From Larix kaempferi (lineage: Eukaryota > Streptophyta > Pinopsida > Pinales > Pinaceae): a stretch of DNA of 64,000 bases. How positions within the stretch are numbered: position 1 is the stretch's first letter; each line of letters begins with the position of its first letter. Below the pieces are notes generated by a model. It did no database searches and was not told the origin of the DNA. It saw only the letters and a list, made by a program, of their open reading frames with translations. The stretch covers positions 23,065,501 to 23,129,500 of the forward strand of contig BSBM01000047.1 in NCBI GenBank assembly GCA_027924585.1, given 5' to 3'. The position numbers were made by a program, and so were the translations under genes. Of the stretch, positions 1 through 10,450 are shown one piece after another.

Positions 1-285
1 TTTACGGGCCCATGGTATTGAGTAACCCGTAGTATTTTTCCATGGTAATTCCCTTTAAAAGGAAAACATTGTAATACGGCTATGTAATGTATTGTAGCAT
101 TGTAAAGATATCTTTGATTGTGTAAGAGAGACTGAGAGAGATTGAAGAGGAAGTTGCAACAGATGTGTTGCAGGTTGTATCCCTTCACTTGTCCAAGTAA
201 TTGTACATGTCATATCAATTCCAAATTGTTTCAAGCATTTCAATGTTCCAGGAAACCATAAGAAGCAAATGTAGGAAAAAAAGTG
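1..285. other. Unassigned flanking DNA
   Basis: No supportable gene. The first 40 bases carry phrases like the chromovirus LTR further on (CCCGTAGTATT, GGGCCCATGG), so this may be the eroded edge of a related LTR. A purine-rich stretch ends at 285, immediately before a TGTAACATCCC start, and could be a polypurine tract. Confidence 0.3.
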
Positions 286-1152
286 TGTAACATCCCTCAT
301 TTTTTACCTAATGAATTGTATAAATGTAAATAATTTTTGTAATCGTTCTGGTGAGGAGCTCAAGTCCAAGGCCCCACTAGTGAACATTGTATCTAATGGC
401 GTTTATTTTTCTAAAGATTTTAAACATAGGCAGTAGACCTAGGTCACTCGAATTAGTGACGCAACTACACGATGGGCATTTGAAATGCACTAGGATAGGG
501 AAAGGTCAAAGATGACCTATGTCGCGTTAATGCCCATAAGTAATTGTGGTAAGGTGGTTTTAGTGACACACAAATACTAAGAGTGTCACCTTCCCAAATA
601 CTAAGTAATAGTGGAAGGTTAAATGTTCTCCATTAAATGATTTTTTTTTGGATAAAAACTACCATCGATTTTAGGGGGAGGGGTACATTTTTTTCTTTAG
701 ACTCGAGCATAGTGGGAAAGCTCCATTGGAGTCTTATGTTTTAGTCATTTAGTACGTAGTGGAGTAATGTCACCCTAGTGATTTATATATACTACTAGTG
801 ACCTATAGGCTGTGGTAAGTCTACTAGCCAAAATCTGTTATATTCTATCTTCGAAACATAGTCATATGGTGGCTTATAATTTATTTATTTTCCATCCTTT
901 GAATGCACCGAGATTTTTGGAAATAAATAGTTAAGAAGGCTGAATCCCAGTTACAATCTTATGGTATGTAGATATATACTTTAATCTCGCTTTGGTATGG
1001 ATTAGGAAAGGGGTCGGTTATTTTGCCACATGTTTATAATATTGTTAAATGTTTTTATGATGAAGATGAAACTTGTTCTACCAATTGTATGATGTTGGTT
1101 TCGTCTACTTAGATGGTCTAAATTCTTTAATGAGTCATTGAGGTATGCCCTC
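286..1152 (+). repeat. Left part of an old LTR-like sequence
   Basis: The segment begins TGTAACATCCCTC, a start typical of plant LTRs, after a purine-rich stretch. It has no coding potential. If the two later insertions (1153-14886 and 15135-21244) are removed, it continues into 14892-15134 and 21250 onward. There, a phrase like the R-U5 region of plant LTRs (GGGTGAACCACGTTAAA) and a degraded primer-site-like sequence follow. The left boundary and superfamily are inferred; no second LTR is visible. Confidence 0.4.
1148..1152. repeat. Target-site duplication, left copy (CCCTC)
   Basis: CCCTC abuts the TG of the 5' LTR here and is repeated directly after the CA of the 3' LTR at 14887-14891. 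This fixes both ends of the Athila-like element. Confidence 0.9.
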
Positions 1153-2566
1153 TGTTGAGCCCAGAATTAGCCCTTTTTGACCATCATTTATCATCTTCCC
1201 TTCCCTTGTCTTACACCAATTACCTTGGCAATTCGACTTATTGTCCTTATCTTATTCCCCAAATTACCAAGGTATGGCCGATTATTGTTTTATTGTATTA
1301 ATACTTATGATTGTGATGATTAAAGCTGTGCATCTCTTAATTTGTGCTAACATGATGCGATTTATGAAGGTAGTGAGACAAATAGACTGCAGGAAGATCG
1401 AAGCTGAACAAGTCATGAAGGAAGGGACGTTCATTGCGTTCCTTGGGGCTCGAATCGTCAATCAAGGCACAGTCATGACGGGTCAGTTGTAACAGAAATG
1501 GCTATCTTAAGTATGTCACTGCTCGATTCCAGCTGTGAGCTAGAAGGACCGCCACTCTTGGGGCAATTAATAACTCTCTTATATTTGGATATTTCAGTTC
1601 TGCCACGCATTGTAACAGCTAGATTATTTAGGGCGCCTGAAGATCAGAGATCTTCATGGTTGCCCAATTATAGGTTTAGATGTTGCAAAAATTGTATGTA
1701 TAAATATGGGGAATTGCCTCGACCGAGGGGTTGGACAGCAAACAATTAATTTATCTTGTATTAGCAGCCGAGCCAAAACTGTGTACTCATTCTTCTGTTA
1801 ATATAAGGAGTTACTTCTGAGTTAAAGAGAGTGTTGTTCAACCAGCGTCTCTGTGTGAAGACTGGGCCCGTCTTCCACAGAGATTGCTGCGTTAATTTAG
1901 GATTTCATCTTTCTTGTTGTGTGATGCTTTGTTCTTTCTTTTGTACGCAGCAGCAATATTTATTGTGTGGATTTCTCAGTAAACGATTATATTTCTCTGA
2001 GATTGGTGAATGGTATCGAATAACAGTCGACTGAGTCAGGTTTGCTTTACACATTTCAATTTCTGTTCGCACTGCCGTGTTCATCCTACTGCTGAGACAT
2101 AATCCCAGGAGCTCTTACAATTTAGCTTTCCTGTTATGTGTTGATTGATTTATATTTTGCAATTCAGTTTCTTAGAACAGTTGCTTCAGTCTCTTTCATT
2201 AAGGTTCTAGAGTAATGTTCAGGTCATGCTTTATGATTCCCAGCTTGATTAGATTAGACAAGTGATTATTTTAGAATGCGAATGAGATTTCCTTCTTGCA
2301 ATCGTTGATTAGATCTGATACCATTTCTTCTTGATGCATAATAGAAAAGAATTGTAGAATAGCAGTTAGAAGGCAATTGGGATTGCATAGATTCTTGGGA
2401 TGAACATGGATGATAGAAGATAAAATTATTTACTTCTAATGGTTTTGTGTTTAAGCATATATTGTGCACTTATCCTTTGAAATAAAAAGACTTTCTCGGG
2501 TTGACAATAAATTTCATATACTCTGTGTGTTTGATATTTAATTATCTGCAAATAGAGTGTTTGACA
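1153..2566 (+). repeat. 5' LTR of the Athila-like element
   Basis: Begins TGTTGAGCCC and ends TTGACA. It is the same length (1414 bp) as the 3' LTR and aligns to it without gaps by eye. It holds several short open frames (for example 1241-1492 and 1498-1749) that recur in the other LTR and have no recognisable protein content. I treat them as chance frames. Confidence 0.95.
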
Positions 2567-2569
2567 TTT

Positions 2570-2587
2570 TGGCGCCGTTGCCGGGGA
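2570..2587 (+). promoter_or_regulatory. Primer-binding site, tRNA-Asp type
   Basis: TGGCGCCGTTGCCGGGGA starts three bases after the 5' LTR and is the reverse complement of the 3' end of plant tRNA-Asp(GUC), including its CCA. This primer is characteristic of Athila/Tat elements. Confidence 0.92.
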
Positions 2588-2675
2588 AGGATAAAAATTA
2601 AACACTAGTCATTAGTTGTATCTAATAATTGCTTTTAGTCAGTCTTTTGGTTGTTTTTGAAATGATCTGCTTCGC
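2588..2675 (+). other. Short leader between primer site and gag
   Basis: AT-rich untranslated leader with nothing else recognised. The first ATG in the gag frame is at 2676. Confidence 0.6.
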
Positions 2676-5156
2676 ATGAATACGAGGAGGGTAAAACGCG
2701 ATCACATCCCAACCCCCAAAACCCCACAAATTACTAACAGTGCAGGTGGTTCGGGTCGTGGTCGAGGTCCACCGCTGGGTAGAAGAACATTTATCGACGA
2801 CCTTGTTGACAAAACTGATTCAGCTGTCAGATCTCGTCAACGGGAGACTCCTATCAAAAGAGGCCCTGCTGATCCTGGAGCGTTAGCATCAGGATCTACA
2901 GTGGAAGATAGAGGAGCAGCTGTGATTCCTGCATATACTCCTACTAAAGAAGGAACAGCTGATTCAGCTGTTGCAATTGAAGAGTACGCAGCTGTTACAA
3001 CCAAAGAATACGCAGCTGTTACAACTGAAGAATACGCAGCTGTTGCAATTGAAGAATACGCAGCTGTTACAACTGAAGAATACGCAGCTGTTACAACTGA
3101 GGTAAGGAACAAAGGAACAAATGAAGGAGAAGATACAGAAGAAAAGATGAATAACAGACATGAGAACGAAGAGGAAGAAGCAGTGGTACAATACCATCAT
3201 GAAGATGATTCCCCGCCAGAAACTATGGCTACATTGCAATTCCCAATACAGCAGCTAGAGGGGACAGCTCCTATGAAAAACATCTCACCGTCGGTGTTAC
3301 CTCGCTTCCATGGCAGGGCGGCAGAGGATCCAGACGAATTCCTTTTTGAATTCGATATCCTCTGTCGCAGCTATGATTATGTCACAGATGCTCAAAAGTT
3401 GAAGCTTTTTCCTTCCACCCTGAAGGACAATGCATTACGATGGTTCATGAGCCTTGGGGGAGGAACTGTTGCTAATTGGAATAAGATGAAGCAAGTGTTC
3501 CTGGAAAAATATCAAGAATATTGTAACACCAGGGACAAAAGGGAGGAGTTATTCAAGATGGTACAGAAGGAGGATGAAAGTTTGGAGGATTTTGTGGAGA
3601 GGTTGCTGTACAATGTGCAGAGAGCTGGGCAGACGAACATGGGACTAGATGTGCTTAAGATAATCCTGCTCCGAGGGATCAGGGATGATTGTTTAGACAT
3701 GCTAAATTTATTAGGAAAGGGAGATATCTCTAAAGAATCTTTTGAGACAATTGTGGAATTATGTAAGAGATACTCCAGGGGATCTTCTAGGCATAACAAG
3801 CAGCATAAACGAGATAAGCTGGAGCGTGATGTCTTCGACAGAACTCATAAGTCATCCAATGGGGGAGCTACACGTGCAGAGATAGGCAATCTTCTTGAAA
3901 ACTTTAAAATAGAAATGATGAGCTTTATCTCTTCAGAGATTGATGTCTTGAAGGCCAAGCAAAGACAGGCAGTGGAGGATCTCACACTAGGTGTGTTTTG
4001 TCCCCGATGTAGAAAGACTCATCCACTGAAAGAATGCCCTCTTGACAAAGTACAAGTGTGTCAGCTGTGAGAGCTGAACCATGATATGAAAGAATGTCCG
4101 ACATTGCCCCAAGTGAAGGCTGTTCTGCAGGCATCAACTCTAGAGGTGGATTCAGCCTACTTCATTGCACAGAAGAAACCCTGGCAGCCCCGGAATCAAG
4201 GTATGTCTCCTGATTCATTTCCATTTTTGAATAATTTGAATAATTGGAATACTAATATGCAAAATGTGAATACACAATTCCCTTCAAATTATGCTCAGTG
4301 GAATTCCCCTCAACCTGCGATGCAAGGTTATAATTCATGGAGTCCTTGGACACAGCCACCACATCAACCTACTTCATGGTCTCCTGGATGGAGGAACTTC
4401 CATCCTGGGAACCAGTTTCCTCAACCACCTCCACCTCAACAGTTACCGTATCCTCCATATCCTCAATTTCATCAATATCCTCAATACCCACCTCAGCAGT
4501 CGCAGCTGCAGCTGCAAAATAATCCTGTGCCTAACATACCAATACGGCCTCAGCTGCCTGCCCAACCCAACCCTAACCCAAATAATAAAGCAGTCCAGCA
4601 ATTGGAAGCTCTCAATATGCCAGCCTACTCTCTTTCCCCTGTACCTTGTAATGACATTCGCTTACGGTCTGGGAAGATAGTCGAACGTGTAATTTCAGAA
4701 AATATTCCACCATCTGAGCATGACAAAGAAGAGAGTTCCCAGCATCCATTTGATCTGGTTCATAGCATTGAAGGTGCTGAGCATCCCTCAGATGGGACGG
4801 ATGAAACATTAAACGATAAAGTGGATAACACGCAGCCTACCCAGCTGGTAAGGCAACCACCATACCCTGAGAGATTGATGCTGCCACAAAGAGGGGGGCA
4901 ACCTCAGTTCAATCTCTTAGGAGAATTAAAGAACCTTTATGTTAAGATTCCCATTTTACAAGCTCTTCAAGATGTACCTATTTATGCTAGAACTGTTCGG
5001 GACCTGTGCACTAAAATACCGGGAAGGAAACCCAGAGATCCTCCTACTGTTCATGTTATAGGGAATTTATCAGCTTTAATGACTGGAAAAACCCCTATAA
5101 CCAAGTATGAGGATCCCGGCAATCCTACTGTCACTGTACACATAGGACAAATGTAG
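2676..5156 (+). pseudogene. gag: Gag polyprotein, Athila-like (interrupted)
   Basis: Structural capsid-nucleocapsid protein of the element. The N-terminus is basic and Gly-rich, followed by a tandem EEYAAVTT octapeptide region (about residues 98-142) and an acidic stretch. A Retrotrans_gag-type capsid domain lies at about residues 205-335 (LPRFHGRAAEDPDEFLFEFD at its start, an ALRWFMSL core). Next come a Cys-rich knuckle-like region (CPRCRKTHPLKECP) and a long Pro/Gln/Asn-rich tail. A TGA at 4068-4070 falls inside the second knuckle, and the frame resumes in phase. The region near 4900-5020 (FNLLGELKNLYVKIPILQAL) resembles the spacer that precedes protease in Athila elements. A TAG at 5154-5156 separates this from protease in the same frame, so gag and protease were probably one reading frame. 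Confidence 0.85.
2966..3102 (+). repeat. 24-bp tandem repeat inside gag
   Basis: Between five and six imperfect copies of a 24-bp unit encoding EEYAAVTT or EEYAAVAI. The period is a multiple of three, so the gag frame is preserved. Reverse-strand open frames over this region are by-products of the repeat. Confidence 0.9.
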
Positions 5157-5684
5157 ATACCCAAAGTACTAGTAGATTTAGGAGCTGCGATCAATGTTAT
5201 AACAATGGAGACTGTAAAGAAGCTCGGATTCACCAATATTAGACCGACCCCTACTATCTTAGAATTGGCAGACAGATCCACCATCAGACCCGAAGGGATT
5301 TTGGACGACCTTGTTATTTCAGTAGACTCATGGGAATACCCTGCCGACTTTCTTGTATTACAACCAAAATCACAACTGGGGGGACACCCATTGATCTTGG
5401 GGAGGCCCTGGTTGGCTACAGCTGATGCTTGCATCAGCTGTCGATCAGGATCTATGACTATATCTGATGGTATGGAGACCAAAAACCTCACCCTGTACCC
5501 TCCAGCACGGCCGAGTCTAGAAACTGAAACTTCCCTTTGGATAGAACAGGAAGAGGAGGAAGATGTTCAACCATTACTAACAATAGGGAAGGCACTAACA
5601 TTCAAAAACGAAACAGAAGACGATGCCATTAATAATTTCATTAGCGAACCTGCTTCAGTTATAAGGAAGTTTATCAACTCCTGA
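5157..5684 (+). pseudogene. Aspartic protease domain of the Athila-like element
   Basis: In phase with gag after the TAG at 5154-5156. The active-site motif LVDLGAAINVI lies at about 5167-5199 and the conserved downstream strand GGHPLILGRPWLATADA at about 5380-5430, the usual pepsin-like retroviral protease layout. The frame ends with TGA at 5682-5684. Homologous pol sequence resumes in a different frame before 5762, so a small indel near 5650-5690 breaks the polyprotein. Confidence 0.85.
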
Positions 5685-5685
5685 A

Positions 5686-8638
5686 CAGTACCCTTGGGAA
5701 GGAAGAACAAGAACAGCTTACGGAGGAAGCACTAGTCAATGACACAAACATAATCCCAGTCTTGAAAAACTCCAGAAGCATTCCTATTGAGGTAGAGCCT
5801 GGAAAAACTTTGAACATCAACCCTGGTCTCTCCTCAGAAGAACAGATGCGCCTAACCAATCTCTTGAAGGAACGTAAGGGGGCATTCTCCTGGGAGTATA
5901 CAGACATGAAGGGTATTCCTTCCAGTCTGTGCACTCATCATATTTATATCAAAAACGACTCCCGGCCTGTATGTCAACCCCAACGACGCATGAACCCCAA
6001 TCTGAGGGATATAGTGAAGGAGGAAATCCAGAAACTCTTGGAAGCAGGATTTATCTATCCTATCTCAGATAGTGAGTGGGTTTCCCCACTTGTAATTGTG
6101 CCCAAGAAAAATGGTAAATGGAGAGTCTGTGTCGATTATAGGGAGCTGAACAAAGCTACACAAAAGGATCACTTTCCTCTGCCCTTTATTGACCAGGTAC
6201 TTGATACCCTATCAGGGAAGAAGTTCTTCTCCTTCCTGGATGGGTTCAGTGGGTACAATCAAATTCAGATTGCTCCAGAGGATCAGGATAAGACCACCTT
6301 CACTTGCCCCTGGGGAACGTTTGCCTACAGGGTGCTTCCCTTTGGATTGTGCAATGCACCTGCAACGTTCCAAAGAGCTGTGATTGGCATATTTTCTGAA
6401 TTGGTTAATGATAACATGGAAGTTTTTATGGATGATTTTACTCCTTATGGCAGGGATTTTGAGGAAGCACTGGAAAATTTAAAGAAAGTTTTAATTCGCT
6501 GTGAACAGGCTTGCCTCTCACTAAGCACTGAAAAATGCCACATGATGATGAGTGAGGGGGTGGTATTAGGACATTTCATCTCTACTGATGGTATTCAAGT
6601 GGATCCTTCAAAAATTAAGGTGATAAAAAATATACCAACCCCTTCAATTCAGAAAGAGGTGCGAAGTTTTCTGGGACATGCTGGATATTACAGGAGATTT
6701 ATAGAAAACTTCTCCAAACTTGCTTCTCCTTTGTTTTCATTATTAATGAAGGACGCACAGTTTGTGTGGAGTGCAGCATGCCAGACAACATTTGATAAGC
6801 TTAAAGAGAAACTGTCCACAGCCCCTATTTTAAGGGGACCTAACTGGACCATACCTTTCCACATTTCTTCAGATGCTTCTGATACTGCCATTGGAGCAGT
6901 ACTAGGACAGTAGGATGGTCAAGTACCTTATGCTATTTATTATATTAGTAAAAACTTGGCCCCTGCTGAACTAAACTATACTGTTACTGAAAGAGAATTC
7001 CTTGCTATTGTTTATTCTATTAATAAGTTTCGGCATTACATTACTGGGTATCCTACATTTGTGCATACTGACCACTCTGCCATTAAGTATTTAATGAATA
7101 AACCTGTCACTAATGCCAGAGTAACCAGGTGGCTTTTATTATTACAGGAATTTGATATTACTATTATAGATAAACCTGGAAAAGAAAATGTTGTTGCTGA
7201 TTTTTTATCACGATTTACTAACAGTGATGACAGTTCACCTGTTGAGGATGCTTTCCCGGATGAACATTTATTCGCACTCTCAGCTCATTCACCCTGGTAT
7301 GCAGACATTGCTAATTATTTAGTTGCAGGGAAGCTTCCGCCACATATGTCTAAACGAGAGAAAAGAAAAATTATTCAGCAAAGTGCCAGGTATTGTTGGC
7401 TCAAAGGCCATCTCTTTTACACGGGACCTGATCTTGAAATTAGAAGATGTGTAAGGGAAGATGAGATCTTTCATATACTGAAGGCCTGTCACGATGAACC
7501 TTGCGGAGGACACTTTGCAGACAAAATAACAGGGCATAAGGCGTTGCGGATGGGCTATTATTGGCCGACACTGTTCAGAGATGCTAAAAGATATGTTCAG
7601 TCCTGTGACAGCTGCCAAAGGATGGGCCAACCTAATAAGACAGATCAGATGCCTTTACAGCCCCAAGTGGTACTAGAACCGTTTGATAGATGGGCATTGG
7701 ACTTTGTTGGTCCTATCAACCCTCCTTGCAAACAGAAGGTTTACATTTTGGTGTGTATAGATTACATGACCAAGTGGGTAGAAGCTGTAGCTTTGGCTAA
7801 GGCAAATGACCAGGCGGTGATTGATTTCCTGTACAGTGAAGTTTTTACCCGTTTTGGGGTACCAAAGGAAGTAGTTACCGATGGGGGACCAAAATTTATT
7901 TCACACCAATTTGAATCCTTGCTCCAGAAGTATCATGTACAGCACAAGATAGCTTCACCTTATCATCCCCAGGCCAATGGTCAGGTGGAAAGCACTAATA
8001 AAGTTATTGAAGAAATCCTTACTAAAACAGTTAAAAGCCATCGAAGGGATTGGGCTGACAGGCTTCCAGAAGCACTGTGGGCATATCGCACGACTTGGCG
8101 TAACACCACGGGCTTTTCTCCTTATGATTTGGTATATGGAAAGAGTGCCATTTTTCCAATTGAATTTGAGATCAAGACCCTGAAAACAGCCATTGAAATG
8201 AACCTGGATGTAACAGAAGCCCAGAAAAGAAGATTAAATCAATTAAATGAGTTGGATGAGAAACGATTAGCTGCAGTAGACCAGACTGTGCTGCTTCAGC
8301 AATAGAGATCTAGTTGGCATGACCGATTCATCAAAAAGAAAATTTTCCGTGAAGGAGACTGGGCACTATTATACGACTCCAGATTCAAGAAGGATTTTAA
8401 AGGGAAATTACGCACAAGATGGCTGGGTCCATATTTGGTTGACAGGGTATTTGACAACGGCACTGTTCGCCTGGTCACCATTGATGAAAACCGTATACCA
8501 TTACTTGCTAATGGCCACAGACTGCGACTGTATCGGAAGCCCACTTCGAAAGATGCATTCATTTCACAGATTGCTGCTGATCCAAACTATCAATTGGCAC
8601 CAGAGCAGGAACATTTCTCTACCTTTTCCAAATCTTAA
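5686..8638 (+). pseudogene. pol: RT-RNase H-integrase part of pol, Athila-like
   Basis: Replication enzymes in one frame after the frameshift. RT runs at about 5950-6600 with WRVCVDYRELNKATQ, FSFLDGFSGYNQIQI, FGLCNAPATFQ and the catalytic box FMDDF. RNase H follows (SSDASDTAIGAVLGQ, TEREFLAIVYSINKFRHY, DHSAIKYLM). Integrase has an intact HHCC zinc site (HDEPCGGHF ... CDSCQRMG), the DD-E core (WALDFVGP, VTDGGPKF, HPQANGQVESTNK) and a C-terminal basic region ending at 8638. In-frame TAGs interrupt it at 6911-6913 and 8303-8305. No chromodomain is visible, as expected for this branch. Confidence 0.92.
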
Positions 8639-8849
8639 ACTGAAAATTATATTTGCTGTACATAAATAATTTCTTGCTGTAGCGTATAGTTGTCGTTTTC
8701 TTTCTTTTTGCATTTGATCTCTTTGCTTGCTGTCGTCTTTTAAAAATTTTTCAGGGAAGCGCCAGGAGAACGACCAGTTTGGGCCCGTAATGAAAATCTC
8801 CCTGTGCCGTCCTTGCTCCTTAATAAAAAAAAAAAAAAAAAAAAAAAAA
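8639..8849 (+). other. Untranslated stretch ending in AATAAA plus A25 tract
   Basis: About 190 bases of non-coding sequence after pol, ending in an AATAAA-like motif that runs directly into about 25 adenines (8825-8849). This resembles a reverse-transcribed mRNA end embedded within the element. The sequence character changes abruptly afterwards. Confidence 0.6.
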
Positions 8850-9890
8850 TTCCGACAGCTGCAACATATTTTCTGGCAGCTGCAACATATTTTCCGGCAG
8901 CTGCATATCCTTTTCCGGCAACCACATTATCCTTTTCCTTAGCAGCCGCAAAATCCCTTTTCCCGCTTGCTGTCGATTTTTTTTTGATTTTTTTTCCGGT
9001 AGCTGCGACATCGGCGGCTGTAACATCGGTGGCTGCGACATCGGCGGCTGCAACATAGGTGGCTGCGACATTAGCGGCTGCAACATCGGTGGCTGCGACA
9101 TTAGCGGCTGCAATATCGGCAGCTGCAACCCCAGCCCCTGCGGCTGCCACTTCATCTTCCCCACGGTTGCCACCTCATTCACCAGCTATTTCCACCTCAT
9201 CTCTTCCCACGGATGCCACTTCATTTCCCAGCAACTGCCATTTCATTTCCCGGTAGCCGAAATGCCCTTTTTCCGACAGCCGTCAATCTTTTCCGGCAGC
9301 TGCAACTTCGGCGGCTGCGACTTCGGCAGCTGCGACTTCGGCGGCTGCAACATCGGAAGCTGTAACATCTTTTTCCGTAGCCGCCACCCTATTTCCCAGC
9401 GGCTGCCACTTCACGGCCATTTTATTTCCCGGTAGCCGTAATGTCCTTTTTCCGACAGCCGTCAATCTTTTCCGGCAGCTGCAACTTCGGCGGCTGCGAC
9501 TTCGGCGGCTGCAACATCGGAAGCTGCAACATCTTTTTCCCACAGCCGCCACCTCATTTTCCAGTGGCCGCCACCTCATTTTCCAGCGGCCGCCACCTCA
9601 TTTTCCAGCGGCTGCCACCTCATTGACCACTCACTGCCACATCATTTCCCTACAGCTGCCATTTCTTTCCAGCGGCTGCAACATATTTCCCATAATCGTA
9701 AAATCTTTTCTCGACCAGCTGTAAGTTTTTTTTTCCCGCCGCCGTAAAACTTTTCCGTAACAGCCGTAATTTTCCCTGATATCGTAAAAAAAAAATTTCG
9801 GCTGCCGTGAATTCTTTTCCGGTGGCTGCAACTTCTTTCCCGCTAGCTGCAACAAGCTTTTTCATCGGCCGCGCTATCATTTTTTTGGAA
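8850..9890 (+). repeat. GC-rich tandem array between pol and the extra ORF
   Basis: About 1 kb dominated by GCGGCTGCAACATCG-like 15-bp units (clearest at 9001-9129, again at 9296-9372 and 9476-9530), interspersed with TTTTCCGGCAGC and CACCTCATTTTCCAGCGGC phrases. A higher-order copy is visible: about 9239-9376 recurs at about 9419-9541. Long open frames on both strands encode Ala/Thr/Val runs and reflect the 15-bp period, not genes. The array is rich in CNG trinucleotides. Confidence 0.85.
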
Positions 9891-10450
9891 ACTTGCAGTG
9901 TTAACTCCTGTGTTAACAGAAGAATTGTTTCAACTTGCTAATCATGATGCTGATTCATCCCAGTCATGCCGGCGAACTCATCATTCCAACCCCCAGGACG
10001 CGATGGCTTGTGTTTTACCGACGAAAGAAATTAGTGCCTTATCCGAGTCATCATGATCCCACGGCTGACTGTGCACGTGTTCGGCTCTGTGACGTCACCA
10101 ACTGCATGCTCCACCAGTTTCCGCAGCCTTCCGACGCACAGTTTTATGAGGTATGGCTTTCATTTATCACGTGATTAAGCATTGATATCATTTAAACGAT
10201 ATTGGCCGTACCTTCACTCGTACCACCATTTATACCTGATTAAACCTTTCCCTCGTACGACGTAATACTAATAACTTCCACCTTCCCCAATTCGGCATGG
10301 AAATTTTAAAAGCTTCTCTGTGCTTAACTTTCCGAATTAGCTCATTTGCTCAACGTCTCCGCTCAACGATTCGTGCATTCTCTGTGCTGCAACTTCCATT
10401 CTGGGATCCTGTACTCTGTCGAATAGCAGTTTCATCTTGCAGCCAGGACC
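9891..10450 (+). other. Leader region upstream of the extra ORF
   Basis: Non-repetitive sequence with no recognised gene. Just before the ORF, TCTTGCAG ends at about 10441 and could act as a splice acceptor for a subgenomic transcript. This is inference only. Confidence 0.4.

Noticed and set aside
1241-1749. Two 83-codon frames in the Athila LTR, repeated at 13561-14069
   Set aside because: Present in both LTRs because the LTRs are duplicates; no domain and cut by stops that differ from any gene structure.
2837-3239. Minus-strand frames opposite gag (Val-Thr-Ala and Cys-Asn-Ser runs)
   Set aside because: Mirror images of the 24-bp gag repeat.
8740-9183. Long minus-strand frames rich in Ala/Val/Asp over the 8.8-9.2 kb region
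   Set aside because: They are produced by the 15-bp tandem repeat, which leaves several frames open on both strands; no start context or family resemblance.
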